Of a stretch of DNA of 64,000 nt, positions 51,584 through 60,675 are shown one piece after another. The number at the start of each line of letters is the position of its first letter. Position 1 is the first letter of the stretch. Position numbers and translations under genes: made by a program. The notes below the pieces were generated by a model. That model was given only the letters and a program-made list of their open reading frames with translations. It was not told the DNA's origin and ran no database searches. Source of the stretch: Clostridia bacterium (GTDB taxonomy: Bacteria; Bacillota; Clostridia; Christensenellales; UBA1242). Where the stretch lies: positions 369,919-433,918 of the forward strand of contig JAFXZE010000005.1 of NCBI GenBank assembly GCA_017541375.1, written 5' to 3'.

Positions 51584-51613
51584 ATTATATACTTTTTTAT
51601 AATAAAAAGTCAA
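51584..51613 (-). promoter_or_regulatory. promoter of the degV gene
   Basis: Minus strand TTGACT (51608-51613), 18-base spacer, TATAAT (51584-51589). Confidence 0.72.
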
Positions 51614-51650
51614 TCAAATAAAGATAAAATATTACATTGACACTAAAAAC

Positions 51651-51679
51651 TTGAAAAATGCTTTTTAATGTGCTATACT
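51651..51679 (+). promoter_or_regulatory. promoter of the 133-residue gene
   Basis: TTGAAA (51651-51656), 17-base spacer, TATACT (51674-51679). Confidence 0.65.
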
Positions 51680-51726
51680 AAGAGGCTTATTTAAAAATTG
51701 GATAAAATAAAGGAGACACTAAAAAG

Positions 51727-52128
51727 GTGAGAAATGTATTCAATTTGACTACCAAAATAAAGAATAGGATAAAGATTCGTCATACAAAAGAATTGAGTCT
51801 GCTACTTTCTGTGAGTGTGTTGACTGGGTTATATAACATTAATGACTGCATAGATATAGGGTTAAAATATTATGAACGTGCCGAATGTGGGTATCCCGTA
51901 AAAATAGGGGAAAGAGGGTTGGAAATATTGATAGCAAATAAAGAAACCTGTCAAATTATTGATATATGCAATCAGGTATGTGAAATTTTTGATGTAGAAC
52001 ACAACTTAAAAAATACTACTCAAGAATTTGAACAAAGTTTTTATCAGATGTATCAGATGGCAGTAGTAACCAAACATCTACAAGATTTTCCAGTGAAACG
52101 TGAGCCTTGCATCATTATGCAAAAGTAG
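51727..52128 (+). CDS. hypothetical protein
   Basis: A 133-residue protein I do not recognise. It starts with GTG at 51727 after AAGGAG (51711-51716); the ATG a few bases later is out of frame. The N-terminal 30 residues are strongly basic (K-I-K-N-R-I-K-I-R-H-T-K). The rest is predicted helical, with Cys residues at about 42, 55, 75, 82, 86 and 128. There is no membrane segment or signal peptide. The downstream 210 bases contain a possible frameshifted continuation (52142-52252), so the gene could be truncated. Confidence 0.5.
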   Translation: MRNVFNLTTKIKNRIKIRHTKELSLLLSVSVLTGLYNINDCIDIGLKYYERAECGYPVKIGERGLEILIANKETCQIIDICNQVCEIFDVEHNLKNTTQEFEQSFYQMYQMAVVTKHLQDFPVKREPCIIMQK

Positions 52129-52141
52129 TTTTAATACTTGA

Positions 52142-52252
52142 CAACTTTTTGAAAAAATTGATTCAGATGTAATAAAGGTGTTTAATTCTAGAAGATATCT
52201 TAGCCCAGAAATAAAAGTTTATTTAAATGATGAGTTGGTAAAAAGAGTTTAG
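52142..52252 (+). pseudogene. possible gene fragment after the 133-residue gene
   Basis: A 36-codon frame without start codon or ribosome-binding site encodes a segment ending Y-L-N-D-E-L-V-K-R-V and stops within the terminator hairpin at 52240. It could be the frameshifted tail of the 51727 gene (different frame, one stop between). Family unknown; weak evidence. Confidence 0.25.
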
Positions 52253-52262
52253 GCTCTTTTTA
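52240..52262 (+). terminator. hairpin terminator
   Basis: Stem AAAAAGAG/CTCTTTTT with loop TTTAGG. Confidence 0.75.
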
Positions 52263-52339
52263 TTTAGTTTTTTACTTTTCTACTAGACTTTTTAGTTTTT
52301 TTGTTTTATAATTACTAAACTAACATAGAGGAGATTATT

Positions 52340-53428
52340 ATGAAATTAGGAATAGTAGGGCTGCCCAATGTGGGGAAGAGCACTTTGTTTAATGCACTGA
52401 CTAAGGCTGGGGCGCAGAGCGCAAACTACCCATTTTGTACGATAGAGCCCAATGTGGGGATGGTGTGTGTGCCAGATGAGAGGCTAGAGGTATTAGGTAA
52501 AATGTACTCTACTCAAAAAATCACACCAGCTACCATCGAGTTTGTAGATATAGCAGGACTAGTAAAAGGAGCTAGCCAAGGTGAAGGACTGGGAAATAAG
52601 TTCCTTAGTCACATCAGAGAAGTGGATGCTATATTGCATGTGGTAAGATGTTTTGAAAACTCAAATATTATTCATGTGGATGGCGCAATCAACCCAAAAC
52701 GCGATATAGAAACAATAAATCTAGAATTAATTCTTAGTGATATTGAATCAATTACCAAGCAAATAGCTAGAGTAGAAAAATCGGCTAGAGCTGGGGACAA
52801 AGCGGCTAAAACGCAATTAGAACTATTTACCTTAGTGCTTGAGCATCTAAAGAAAGGTTTGCCTGTGCGCAGTATGAAGCTCAATGAAGAAGAGCAAAAA
52901 ATGGTAAAAGAAGCATTTTTACTAACTGCGAAGCCGACTTTGTATGTAGCGAATATTTCACAAGAACAAATGAATAAGGATGATGAATATACTCAAGCAG
53001 TACGTGATATTGCTAATAGTGAAGGCGCAGAGTATGTGCCAATTTGTGCTGATATAGAAACAGAACTTACCCAGCTAGATGCTGACGAGCTGGAGGAATA
53101 TAAAAAGGAATTTGGCATCAAAGAATTGGGGCTAAATCGCCTTATTAAAGCAAGTTATAAGTTGCTAGGTCTTATTAGTTATCTTACTGCGGGCGAAAAG
53201 GAAGTGCGAGCATGGACCATTAAGAAGGGAACAAAAGCTCCTGGGGCAGCTGGAGTAATCCACACTGACTTTGAGCGAGGCTTTATCAAGGCCGAAGTGG
53301 TAAGTTACGGCACACTGGTCGCATGTGGTGGATATCTTCAGGCAAAGGAGGCTGGCAAAGTGCGAATGGAAGGGAAAGATTATGTCGTGCAAGATGGCGA
53401 TGTAATGTTATTTAGATTTAACGTATAG
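52340..53428 (+). CDS. ychF: redox-regulated ribosome-binding ATPase YchF
   Basis: A 362-residue Obg-family P-loop protein that prefers ATP over GTP and binds ribosomes. G1 is G-L-P-N-V-G-K-S-T (residues 6-14). The switch region N-Y-P-F-C-T-I-E-P-N and D-I-A-G-L-V-K-G-A follow. The G4 position reads V-A-N-I (about 204-207, V/T-x-N-x instead of N-K-x-D, explaining ATP use). The C-terminal TGS domain ends D-V-M-L-F-R-F-N-V. It is followed by tyrS 12 bases downstream and begins the run ychF-tyrS-yigZ-recX-acpS. Confidence 0.97.
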   Translation: MKLGIVGLPNVGKSTLFNALTKAGAQSANYPFCTIEPNVGMVCVPDERLEVLGKMYSTQKITPATIEFVDIAGLVKGASQGEGLGNKFLSHIREVDAILHVVRCFENSNIIHVDGAINPKRDIETINLELILSDIESITKQIARVEKSARAGDKAAKTQLELFTLVLEHLKKGLPVRSMKLNEEEQKMVKEAFLLTAKPTLYVANISQEQMNKDDEYTQAVRDIANSEGAEYVPICADIETELTQLDADELEEYKKEFGIKELGLNRLIKASYKLLGLISYLTAGEKEVRAWTIKKGTKAPGAAGVIHTDFERGFIKAEVVSYGTLVACGGYLQAKEAGKVRMEGKDYVVQDGDVMLFRFNV

Positions 53429-53440
53429 AGGAGAAAAACA

Positions 53441-54640
53441 ATGAAACAAGATATTATAGATGAATTGAAAGAAAGAGGGATAATAAAGCAAATCGTTTTT
53501 GAGGATGAGTTGCACGAATTGATAAAGAAGAAAAAATGCGCATGTTACTGTGGATTTGACCCATCAATGGATAGTCTTACTATCGGTCATGGTGTTGCTC
53601 TTACACTGCTAGTGCGTATGGCAAGAGCAGGTTTTACACCGATTGCCTTAGTTGGTGGGGCTACTGGACAAATTGGTGACCCTACTGGTCGAAATGATAT
53701 GCGCCCAGAAAAAACAATGGAACAATTAAACCACAACCTTAGTTGCATTAAAAAGCAAATCACCGATTTTTTTGAGCGCAATGGTGTGGACAATGCAATC
53801 ATCGTAAACAATGATGATTGGACCAAAAAACTCAGCTACTACGATTTTCTTAATGAAATCGCAAAGCATATGAGTGTAAATAGGATGCTCGCTAGTGAGT
53901 GCTTTAAGTCTCGTATGGAAAATGGTCTTACTCTAGCAGAGTTTGTCTACATGCCTATGCAGGCATACGACTTTTTGTCCTTGTTTAAGGAGCACAATTG
54001 TATGATAGAGATGGGGGGGGACGATCAATGGGGAAATATCCTTGCTGGAGTCGAGCTCATTAGACGTAAAGAGCGTAAGCCTGCTTTTGCGTTTACTTTA
54101 CCATTACTTACCAAGGCTGATGGTACCAAAATGAGTAAATCTGCTGGTGGGGCTGTGTGGTTAGATCCTAAAAGAACTAGCGACTTTGAGATGTTTCAAT
54201 ACATGAGAAACACAGCGGACAACAAGGTTGAAGAATACTTACGCATGTTGACACTATTACCACTAGATGAGATAAAGAAATTGTGTCAAGGCAAAGGTAA
54301 AGAGCTAAATCATGCCAAAGAAGTACTAGCTTACGAAGTTGTAAGAATATTGCGTGGTGAAAAGTCAGCAGAAAAAGCACTCGAGCAATCTAAAAGTGCT
54401 TTTGGTGGAGATGCAAGCGATATTCCTACCAAGACCATATCAAGTAACGAGTTAAATATTGTAGATTGTTTAGTGGCTGTTGGGTTTGCAGGTTCTCGTG
54501 GAGATGCAAAGCGCCTTATCCAAGGTGGCGGAATCAAGGTTGGAGAGAAGGTAATAGACAACTTTGATTTTGTATGTCCTAAAGACGAATTTGTGTTATA
54601 CAAAGGTAAGAAAACTCTAGTAAAAGTGAAAGTTGCGTAA
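53441..54640 (+). CDS. tyrS: tyrosyl-tRNA synthetase
   Basis: A 399-residue class I synthetase that charges tRNA-Tyr. The HIGH-type motif appears as T-I-G-H-G-V-A in D-P-S-M-D-S-L-T-I-G-H (about residues 40-50), the tyrosine-binding region is Q-A-Y-D-F (about 177), and the KMSKS loop K-M-S-K-S (about 230-234). A C-terminal S4 RNA-binding domain (about 333-399) is present. GAGGAG precedes the ATG. The stop codon TAA shares its last base with the ATG of yigZ. Confidence 0.97.
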   Translation: MKQDIIDELKERGIIKQIVFEDELHELIKKKKCACYCGFDPSMDSLTIGHGVALTLLVRMARAGFTPIALVGGATGQIGDPTGRNDMRPEKTMEQLNHNLSCIKKQITDFFERNGVDNAIIVNNDDWTKKLSYYDFLNEIAKHMSVNRMLASECFKSRMENGLTLAEFVYMPMQAYDFLSLFKEHNCMIEMGGDDQWGNILAGVELIRRKERKPAFAFTLPLLTKADGTKMSKSAGGAVWLDPKRTSDFEMFQYMRNTADNKVEEYLRMLTLLPLDEIKKLCQGKGKELNHAKEVLAYEVVRILRGEKSAEKALEQSKSAFGGDASDIPTKTISSNELNIVDCLVAVGFAGSRGDAKRLIQGGGIKVGEKVIDNFDFVCPKDEFVLYKGKKTLVKVKVA

Positions 54641-55227
54641 TGGAGAAGTATTTATCAATTCCCAAAAACGAAGAATTTTTTAGCGAGATTATTATAAATA
54701 AGTCTCGCTTTTTGGGTTTTTGTAAATATGTAGAGAGTAAAGACGAAGCAGAAACTTATCTAAAGTCATTAAAAAACAAATATCCTGATAGCACACATAT
54801 ATGCTACGCTTACAAACTAACCAATAGCGCAAAGCTTAGTGATGACGGTGAGCCTAGTGGCACTGCGGGAAAACCAATATTGACTGTACTTGAGCAAAAG
54901 GGGCTAGTTAATGTAGTGCTGGCGGTGGTGAGATATTTTGGTGGTGTAAAGCTGGGGGCTGGTGGTTTGATGCGAGCTTATTTAAACACAGCTATAAAAG
55001 TAATAGATTCGGCTCCAAAAGTAAGTTGGGAAGAATGTGAAAAAGTTCAAATTATATTACCAATAAATGAATATCAATCTTTCCTTCACTCTATAAAAGG
55101 GCGAAAAGTGGTGATAGTTGATAGGCAGTTTGGGCAAAATGTAGAGCTTACTTGTGTGCGAGCTATGAACGAAATTATAAATAATGAAAAAGTAATACAA
55201 AAATTAATGTGGAGTTTTGATGAGTAA
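54640..55227 (+). CDS. YigZ/IMPACT family protein
   Basis: A 195-residue protein of the UPF0029/IMPACT family. S-R-F-L-G-F near residues 23-28, H-I-C-Y-A-Y-K-L near 57-64, S-D-D-G-E-P-S-G-T-A-G-K-P-I near 70-83 and V-R-Y-F-G-G-V-K-L-G-A-G-G-L near 99-112 are the hallmark motifs. The C-terminal DUF1949-like domain is present. The bacterial role is uncertain; the eukaryotic homologue acts in translational control. Coupled to tyrS (TAATG overlap) and to recX (8-base overlap). Confidence 0.93.
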   Translation: MEKYLSIPKNEEFFSEIIINKSRFLGFCKYVESKDEAETYLKSLKNKYPDSTHICYAYKLTNSAKLSDDGEPSGTAGKPILTVLEQKGLVNVVLAVVRYFGGVKLGAGGLMRAYLNTAIKVIDSAPKVSWEECEKVQIILPINEYQSFLHSIKGRKVVIVDRQFGQNVELTCVRAMNEIINNEKVIQKLMWSFDE

Positions 55228-55834
55228 AACATATATGGTCGAAATTCAAGGGAAAGGCAAACACAAAGAATTATGGATAAATGATGCATATATTTGCCCA
55301 CTAAACGACTTTTTAATACTAAAATATAAATTGCATAATGGCGATATGGAAATAATCGATTTGGCTGAAATTATTGATGATTGTGCCAATACTATTGGAT
55401 TTGAAAAGGCAGTGGATTATATCGCAAAGGGAATGAAAACGACGCGTCAGGTGCGTGATTATCTAAAAGATGATATATACTCTCGCGTAATTGACCAAAT
55501 TGTTGATAAACTAAATGATTATGGCTATCTTGATGACACAAAGTATGCTCACATGTTTATAGAACAAAATGGAAAAAAATATGGAAAAAATAAGTTAAAA
55601 ATGCAACTAATCAACAAAGGAATATCATCAAGCGTCGTAAGAGAGGTTTTGGAGGAATTTTCTAGTGGAGAAACACTGATAAATTATGCGTCAAAATTTA
55701 TGAAAAACAAAGAGATTAATCAGCAAAATTTGGCAAAATTAAGTCGACATCTTTATTCAAAAGGTTTTACTTATGAAGAAATAAAACAAGCAATATCAAA
55801 GATTAAAGGAGGAGAAGATGAGAGTTGGTATTGA
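55220..55834 (+). CDS. recX: RecX family regulatory protein
   Basis: A 204-residue all-helical protein of the RecX family, which modulates RecA filaments. ATG at 55220 with GGAG upstream is used; the frame opens one codon earlier with TTG. Repeated three-helix modules are visible: T-T-R-Q-V-R-D-Y-L (about residues 75-83), Y-G-Y-L-D-D-T-K-Y-A (about 104-113), K-K-Y-G-K-N-K-L-K-M-Q-L-I-N-K-G-I (about 121-137) and Y-S-K-G-F-T-Y-E-E-I (about 178-187). It overlaps yigZ by 8 and acpS by 17 bases, so translation is coupled. No recA is nearby. Confidence 0.88.
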   Translation: MSKTYMVEIQGKGKHKELWINDAYICPLNDFLILKYKLHNGDMEIIDLAEIIDDCANTIGFEKAVDYIAKGMKTTRQVRDYLKDDIYSRVIDQIVDKLNDYGYLDDTKYAHMFIEQNGKKYGKNKLKMQLINKGISSSVVREVLEEFSSGETLINYASKFMKNKEINQQNLAKLSRHLYSKGFTYEEIKQAISKIKGGEDESWY

Positions 55835-56192
55835 TTTAGTGGATGTGAGTCGTTTTAGTGGTGAGAGATTTACGCCAGAGGTTTATTACAGGCTTTTTAC
55901 TCCTAAAGAGCGAGATCATATCGAGTCTGTTGGTTCTGTACAGCTTCAGCACGAGCGAATGGCGGGGAAATTTGCTGCCAAAGAAGCGGTCGTAAAAATG
56001 CTGGGATTTGGTATTAACAAAGGAATATCTTGGCAAGACATAGAGATTTTACCAAATGATCTCGGGAAACCAGTGCTCACGCTATTTAATGGGGCGCTAA
56101 AAGTTTATACAGATTTGCGTCTTCATCATGCGGATATTAGCATTTCGCACACCGCGGAATTTGCTACAGCAATTTGTATTGCTGAAGAATAA
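55818..56192 (+). CDS. acpS: holo-[acyl-carrier-protein] synthase
   Basis: A 124-residue trimeric enzyme that transfers 4'-phosphopantetheine from CoA to acyl carrier protein. The metal-binding motif is V-G-I-D-L-V-D-V (residues 3-10, Asp at 6 and 9), and the second signature is A-G-K-F-A-A-K-E-A-V-V-K (about 49-60). The C-terminal S-I-S-H-T (about 107-111) closes the site. GGAGGAG lies within the end of recX. In Bacillota acpS is often upstream of the alr/mazEF region, and here mazF follows without alr. Confidence 0.96.
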   Translation: MRVGIDLVDVSRFSGERFTPEVYYRLFTPKERDHIESVGSVQLQHERMAGKFAAKEAVVKMLGFGINKGISWQDIEILPNDLGKPVLTLFNGALKVYTDLRLHHADISISHTAEFATAICIAEE

Positions 56193-56206
56193 AATTCGAT
56201 TTTTTA

Positions 56207-56240
56207 CAAAAAATATGGTCTAGCACAGGCCTATTTTTTG
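56207..56240 (+). terminator. possible weak terminator after acpS
   Basis: AAAAAATA pairs with TATTTTTT, with an imperfect GG/CC inner part. It would separate acpS from the mazF pair, perhaps only partly. Confidence 0.5.
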
Positions 56241-56281
56241 TTTTGTAGGTATATTTTTGATATTAAAAGGGATAAATTATA

Positions 56282-56455
56282 ATGCAACAATTTTTTAAAT
56301 TAGCTCATCCAAGAATCTTGTATAAAGGTCATTCTTTCCAAAGTTTTAGTTTCCATTTATCTAAAAACTGGTGGTATAGCACATCAGAAATTTGGGAAGA
56401 AACTAACTGGGCGGCGGAGCTAAGTGATTATGAAAACTGGTTAAAGGAGCTGTAA
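56282..56455 (+). CDS. 57-residue protein in the antitoxin position upstream of mazF
   Basis: ATG 56282 (AAAGGGAT upstream) opens a 57-codon frame whose TAA shares its last base with the ATG of mazF, so the two are translationally coupled. The protein has an N-terminal basic/aromatic half (R-I-L-Y-K-G-H-S-F) and a Trp-rich acidic C-terminal half ([16 protein letters not shown], then Y-E-N-W-L-K-E-L). It lacks the AbrB/MazE or ribbon-helix-helix DNA-binding start of known NdoAI/MazE antitoxins, but an acidic, Trp-containing C-terminal helix is exactly what wraps MazF. It is a good candidate for an unrecognised MazF antitoxin; this is inference from position and composition. Confidence 0.65.
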   Translation: MQQFFKLAHPRILYKGHSFQSFSFHLSKNWWYSTSEIWEETNWAAELSDYENWLKEL

Positions 56456-56802
56456 TGATAGACACAATCAAGCGAGGTGAAATCTACTATGCAAATCTCT
56501 CTCCTGTGGTAGGGAGTGAGCAAGGTGGAGTGCGCCCTGTGATGATTGTGCAAAATAACATTGGCAATCGCTATAGCCCTACAGTGATAGTGGCAGCCAT
56601 CACTAGCAAAATCAACAAAGCCAAACTTCCTACACACATAGAGCTAAATGCTCGTGATTTTGGACTGGAGCGAGATAGTGTGGTGCTACTCGAGCAAATT
56701 CGCACGCTAGACAAGGCTAGGCTACTCGAGCGAATAGGTTGTGTAAGTGAGCAAATACTCTCTCTTATCGACGATGCACTAAGCATCAGCTTAGGATTAT
56801 GA
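56455..56802 (+). CDS. mazF: MazF/NdoA (PemK) family endoribonuclease toxin
   Basis: A 115-residue single-strand RNA endoribonuclease of the EndoA type that cleaves mRNA at short motifs. [24 protein letters not shown] (about residues 6-29) carries the catalytic Arg of the family. I-V-A-A-I-T-S-K (about 44-51, catalytic Thr/Ser) and L-L-E-Q-I-R-T-L-D (about 78-86) complete the signature. The length is normal. It is coupled to the 57-residue gene upstream and ends before a hairpin at 56895. The cleavage motif cannot be predicted. Confidence 0.95.
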   Translation: MIDTIKRGEIYYANLSPVVGSEQGGVRPVMIVQNNIGNRYSPTVIVAAITSKINKAKLPTHIELNARDFGLERDSVVLLEQIRTLDKARLLERIGCVSEQILSLIDDALSISLGL

Positions 56803-56894
56803 GTATCTGCCACCTTGTTTATAAATACTAACGCAAAATCAAAAACTTAGTGAAAAATATAATTTTTGCATATCATGTTTGGGATTTGTTTTAT

Positions 56895-56924
56895 AAGGAA
56901 ACCAATCATAGGCTTCCTTTTTTC
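56895..56924 (+). terminator. hairpin terminator
   Basis: Stem AAGGAA-CC/GG-TTCCTT with one internal mismatch and a T-rich tail, ending the mazF unit. Confidence 0.75.
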
Positions 56925-56939
56925 ATATTTATTTTTGTA

Positions 56940-56968
56940 TTGACAAAATAAATTTATTGTTGTATTAT
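56940..56968 (+). promoter_or_regulatory. promoter of the GLUG surface protein
   Basis: TTGACA (56940-56945), 17-base spacer, TATTAT (56963-56968). Confidence 0.75.
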
Positions 56969-56998
56969 AATAAACAGCAAACTGCTAAAGGAGTGAAT

Positions 56999-59900
56999 AT
57001 GGGAAACGGAAAAGGTGCTTCTATACTAGGAAAAGTTTTGATTTTTATGGCAGTAGCCATAGTGTGCATTAGCATAGGACTGTCGATATTTTATTTTACG
57101 GGAAGGTCCGAAGTATTTAAAATGCAACTAGATGATGGTTCAAATAGCTATGTAAATGTGGGGGAAACTTTTGATATAGCTGTTTCAAGAACTGATGCAA
57201 AATCAGCAGCTTATTCTGTCGTTAGTGAAAATGAAAAGATAATCAAATTTGTGGAAAAGGTGAATAGCACAACCGACAAAAATACGATAATTTGGAAATT
57301 TGAGGCAGTAGGTGGCGGAAATACTGCCGTAAGACTAGATACTGTTAATGAAGACTACAAAACTCTAAACATATCTATAATGGTGGGGGACGGTAGCGCG
57401 GAACATCCATATTTTGTGCGAAACGCAAATGATTTGGCTAGTATTACGACAAAAACTACCGACACTACCGATAGCTCTGCTATGAAAAACTTTGTGCAGG
57501 TTTATGACATTGATTTAACATATTACTTGACCAAATCTAAGTGGTTTCCAGCTAATTTTTGCGGTAATTATGATGGAGCAGGACACACAATTTCTGGGCT
57601 CAAATTTGTGGAGGCCAATCAGAAGTGCGGCGGATTATTTAGGACAATTAGCCTAAATAGTAAAGTGCACAACCTAAATCTCGTAGACTTTGATATCAAG
57701 GGTGATTATTCATATTTGGGAAGCTTGGCTGGAATAAGTAATGGAGATGTATATCTAGTCAGCGTGGTAAATACCAAACTTGAAAGTGTGCACAACATCA
57801 CTTCGGGCGAATCTGCTGTAAAAGTCGGGGGATTAATTGGTGCTACAGGACTAGATGTTGGTGTTGGCTCGATAAACGAGGTTACACCAGCTAGTGTCAA
57901 CAGTGCTAGCTCTTCTTGGGAAATTAGAGTGCGTGGTTGCTCTATAAGTAATGAGTCACTCATAGCAAAAAATGGGGCTGTTATTGGTGGATTAGTTGGA
58001 AAAACTCTTAGCACAATGCTAAGTAACAACTTTTGTTATTTAAATGCTAATGGAATGACAAACAGTACTGTTGGTGGATTAGTTGGAGAGATAAGGGCGT
58101 ACAATTCAAATGATGTAATATTTAGAAATGCGGTCCTAAATAATTATGTGGTGATAGAGAGTATTAGTGGAACTAGTACATCGATAGGAGCTTTGATTGG
58201 GCAAAATATTGTAGGAACTGAATCAAAGAACTTTGCTTTTAGAGAGGAAACTACATATCATCAAAACAGAGTGCTGGGAAATTATTATTTTAATAAGACA
58301 GATAAAACACTATCTGCATTAGCTACTTATAGTGACATCTCAAGTAGTAATAGAAAACAAGCGACAAAACTAACTGAATTGCAGATGCAAAAGAAAGAAT
58401 CTTTTGTGGGATATGACTCAAAAGGAAGTACTCAAGGCTGGAATTTTGACACGGTTTGGGCTATTGATCCAACCAAAAATGATGGCTTTCCATACATTCA
58501 AACAGGTGCAGTGCTTAGCAGAGACTATATATTTGATGTGAGAGTGGATGATGTGGTGCACACAATGTATACTGTTACATTTGAAACCAATGGTGGCGCT
58601 TCGGTTGAGGCGCGAACTATTGAGAGTGGACACTCATTTAATGATGAAAACTGGTCATGGCCAACTACAAGTAAAGAAAATCATGTATTTATAGCTTGGT
58701 ACACAAATCCTGACCTTACTGTGCCATTTGAGTTGAGTATGCCAATCACAGCAAATATAACGCTTTATGCAAAATGGCAAGAGAATACTCCTCCAGTAGT
58801 GGAGGATACCACATGGACGGTTGGATTTAACACATTGGGTGGCACAACTATTGAAGACATTTCTATCACAAAAGGGAAGTCATTTAATGAAGTAGGCAAA
58901 TTGCTACCAAAATCAACTCGTGATGGATTTGACTTTATCGCTTGGTATAGTGATAGCAACTATTCTGTTTTATTTAATGAAGATGTGAGGGTAACCCAGA
59001 ATTTGACATTGTATGCAAAGTGGGAAAAGAAAGAAAATCCAGTTGTCGTTGAGAAAACGGCCTTAGAGAAATTGCAGGCAATGTTTGCTGATGATTTGGC
59101 AGATGATGGAGTATATAATAATGTATATAACATTGATTGGGACATAGACGGAAGAAATGCTGACGGAGCGTTTAGTGCTTGGACACCAATAGGAACTGTA
59201 ACCAATCCATTTAGAGGCGAATTTAATGTAAAAGGTACGATTTCAAATCTAAAAATAGTGTCTAATAACAGTAGTTATGTAGGATTCTTTGGTGTGATAG
59301 GTCAGGATGGTGCTGTAAATGGTGTAACACTAAAGAATATTGTAGTTGAAGTCAATAATGTTAAAAATCCTATTATAGGAATTTTGGCTGGAACAAGCTT
59401 AGGTCGCATCGAAAATGCGAAAGTGGTTGTTGATAGCAATTACGGTATCAAGACAAACAATTGTGGTTATGTAATAGCTGGAGGAATAGCAGGTATTAGT
59501 AATTGTGTAATAGACAATTGTCAGGTTAGTGCGCCAATGGACATCAAGGCAGAAAAAGCGTGCGTTGGTGGATTGGTGGGGTCGATGTCTGATGGAATAT
59601 TGAGTAATAGCGTATATACGAAAGGAAACTGTGAAATCAAATTGACTACAAAGCCAAAAGCAGAGGATGAGACTAAATCTTATGATTATGCTGGTGGTGC
59701 TGTAGGATGTTTGGTGGATGGTGCTATAGAGCGTTGTGCAACTACACCAAAGATTGTGATAACTAAAAATGGCGATTATGAAACCTATGTGGGTGGAATT
59801 GCTGGATGTTTGGCAGAAACTGTAGTGCAGCGTGATAAGGCGAACTTATTAAATTGTAGTGCGGAAAACATCGACATCAGCGGTGAAGTTGCTGGTGGAT

Positions 59901-60508
59901 TGGTTGGATTAATGAAAATCAACGCCATCAAAAATGGAATATTTGATTGTGTATCTCAATCTTATGCTAGCGGAGATGTTTTTGGAGCTAAGAAAGCAGG
60001 TGGTCTGGTAGGAAGTATGGTTCGTGGTGGAATGATAAATTGTTATACGACCTGTTGTCTATCTGGAGGAACTGTAGCTGGAATAGCTGTGGACATCATG
60101 AGAAGTGGAGATGACGATTATGCTCGAGCAAAAAATTGTTTTGTAAATATCACGCTAGGTGAAGAACATGGCAAAGCATATATTTCTACTGAAAGTAAAG
60201 TCTTTAAGGTGACTAACGATACTGTGCCATTTGGATTGTTTGTAAAACAAGAAAAGTTGGCGGGCTATGTCGAGCATTGCGTAATAGTAGATAACTTCGG
60301 TGGGGAAGCGCAATATGGCTTGCAATGGTTTACTCCAGGCACTCCTCTAGTAGGTGTAATTGACTGGAACCATTTAAATGGTAATGATGATGAAAAGCGT
60401 GTGACAGCAGACGCTGCTAAAAACAAAGATACATTTACATCAGTCGGATTTGATGAAAGTATTTGGGAATTTATCGAAAATGAGTTTCCAAAACTATATC
60501 AAAACTAA
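56999..60508 (+). CDS. large surface protein with GLUG-type and Listeria-Bacteroides repeats
   Basis: A 1169-residue protein. ATG 56999 is used because AAAGGAG lies just before it. One N-terminal membrane helix (about residues 10-33) without a lipobox or clear cleavage site probably anchors it with the bulk outside. A small Ig-like region (about 40-130) precedes a GLUG-type beta-helix (about 145-480, with G-G-L-x-G/G-G-L-V-G motifs). Two Listeria-Bacteroides repeats lie at DNA 58570-58780 and 58815-59020 (F-E-T-N-G-G ... I-T-L-Y-A-K-W). A second GLUG-type region runs to about residue 1130 (V-G-G-L-V-G, A-G-G-I-A-G). GLUG proteins are usually adhesins or host-interaction factors; the role here is inferred. 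Confidence 0.83.
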   Translation: MGNGKGASILGKVLIFMAVAIVCISIGLSIFYFTGRSEVFKMQLDDGSNSYVNVGETFDIAVSRTDAKSAAYSVVSENEKIIKFVEKVNSTTDKNTIIWKFEAVGGGNTAVRLDTVNEDYKTLNISIMVGDGSAEHPYFVRNANDLASITTKTTDTTDSSAMKNFVQVYDIDLTYYLTKSKWFPANFCGNYDGAGHTISGLKFVEANQKCGGLFRTISLNSKVHNLNLVDFDIKGDYSYLGSLAGISNGDVYLVSVVNTKLESVHNITSGESAVKVGGLIGATGLDVGVGSINEVTPASVNSASSSWEIRVRGCSISNESLIAKNGAVIGGLVGKTLSTMLSNNFCYLNANGMTNSTVGGLVGEIRAYNSNDVIFRNAVLNNYVVIESISGTSTSIGALIGQNIVGTESKNFAFREETTYHQNRVLGNYYFNKTDKTLSALATYSDISSSNRKQATKLTELQMQKKESFVGYDSKGSTQGWNFDTVWAIDPTKNDGFPYIQTGAVLSRDYIFDVRVDDVVHTMYTVTFETNGGASVEARTIESGHSFNDENWSWPTTSKENHVFIAWYTNPDLTVPFELSMPITANITLYAKWQENTPPVVEDTTWTVGFNTLGGTTIEDISITKGKSFNEVGKLLPKSTRDGFDFIAWYSDSNYSVLFNEDVRVTQNLTLYAKWEKKENPVVVEKTALEKLQAMFADDLADDGVYNNVYNIDWDIDGRNADGAFSAWTPIGTVTNPFRGEFNVKGTISNLKIVSNNSSYVGFFGVIGQDGAVNGVTLKNIVVEVNNVKNPIIGILAGTSLGRIENAKVVVDSNYGIKTNNCGYVIAGGIAGISNCVIDNCQVSAPMDIKAEKACVGGLVGSMSDGILSNSVYTKGNCEIKLTTKPKAEDETKSYDYAGGAVGCLVDGAIERCATTPKIVITKNGDYETYVGGIAGCLAETVVQRDKANLLNCSAENIDISGEVAGGLVGLMKINAIKNGIFDCVSQSYASGDVFGAKKAGGLVGSMVRGGMINCYTTCCLSGGTVAGIAVDIMRSGDDDYARAKNCFVNITLGEEHGKAYISTESKVFKVTNDTVPFGLFVKQEKLAGYVEHCVIVDNFGGEAQYGLQWFTPGTPLVGVIDWNHLNGNDDEKRVTADAAKNKDTFTSVGFDESIWEFIENEFPKLYQN

Positions 60509-60516
60509 AATAATAT

Positions 60517-60547
60517 AAAACGATCTCAAAATGGGATTGTTTTATTT
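60517..60547 (+). terminator. hairpin terminator
   Basis: Stem AAAACGATCTC against GGGATTGTTTT (two G-U pairs) with a T-rich tail. Confidence 0.78.
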
Positions 60548-60621
60548 TTGCAAAAAACTATGCGCAAAATATTACATTTTTCGACAAATCAATATTATTT
60601 ATCAAACATATCGTTATTTAG

Positions 60622-60650
60622 TTGAGAAATTTTTGCTTTTTTGATATAAT
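60622..60650 (+). promoter_or_regulatory. promoter of the 60676-63897 run
   Basis: TTGAGA (60622-60627), 17-base spacer, TATAAT (60645-60650). Confidence 0.78.
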
Positions 60651-60675
60651 GGAAAAAATTGATTAGGAGAGTTAT

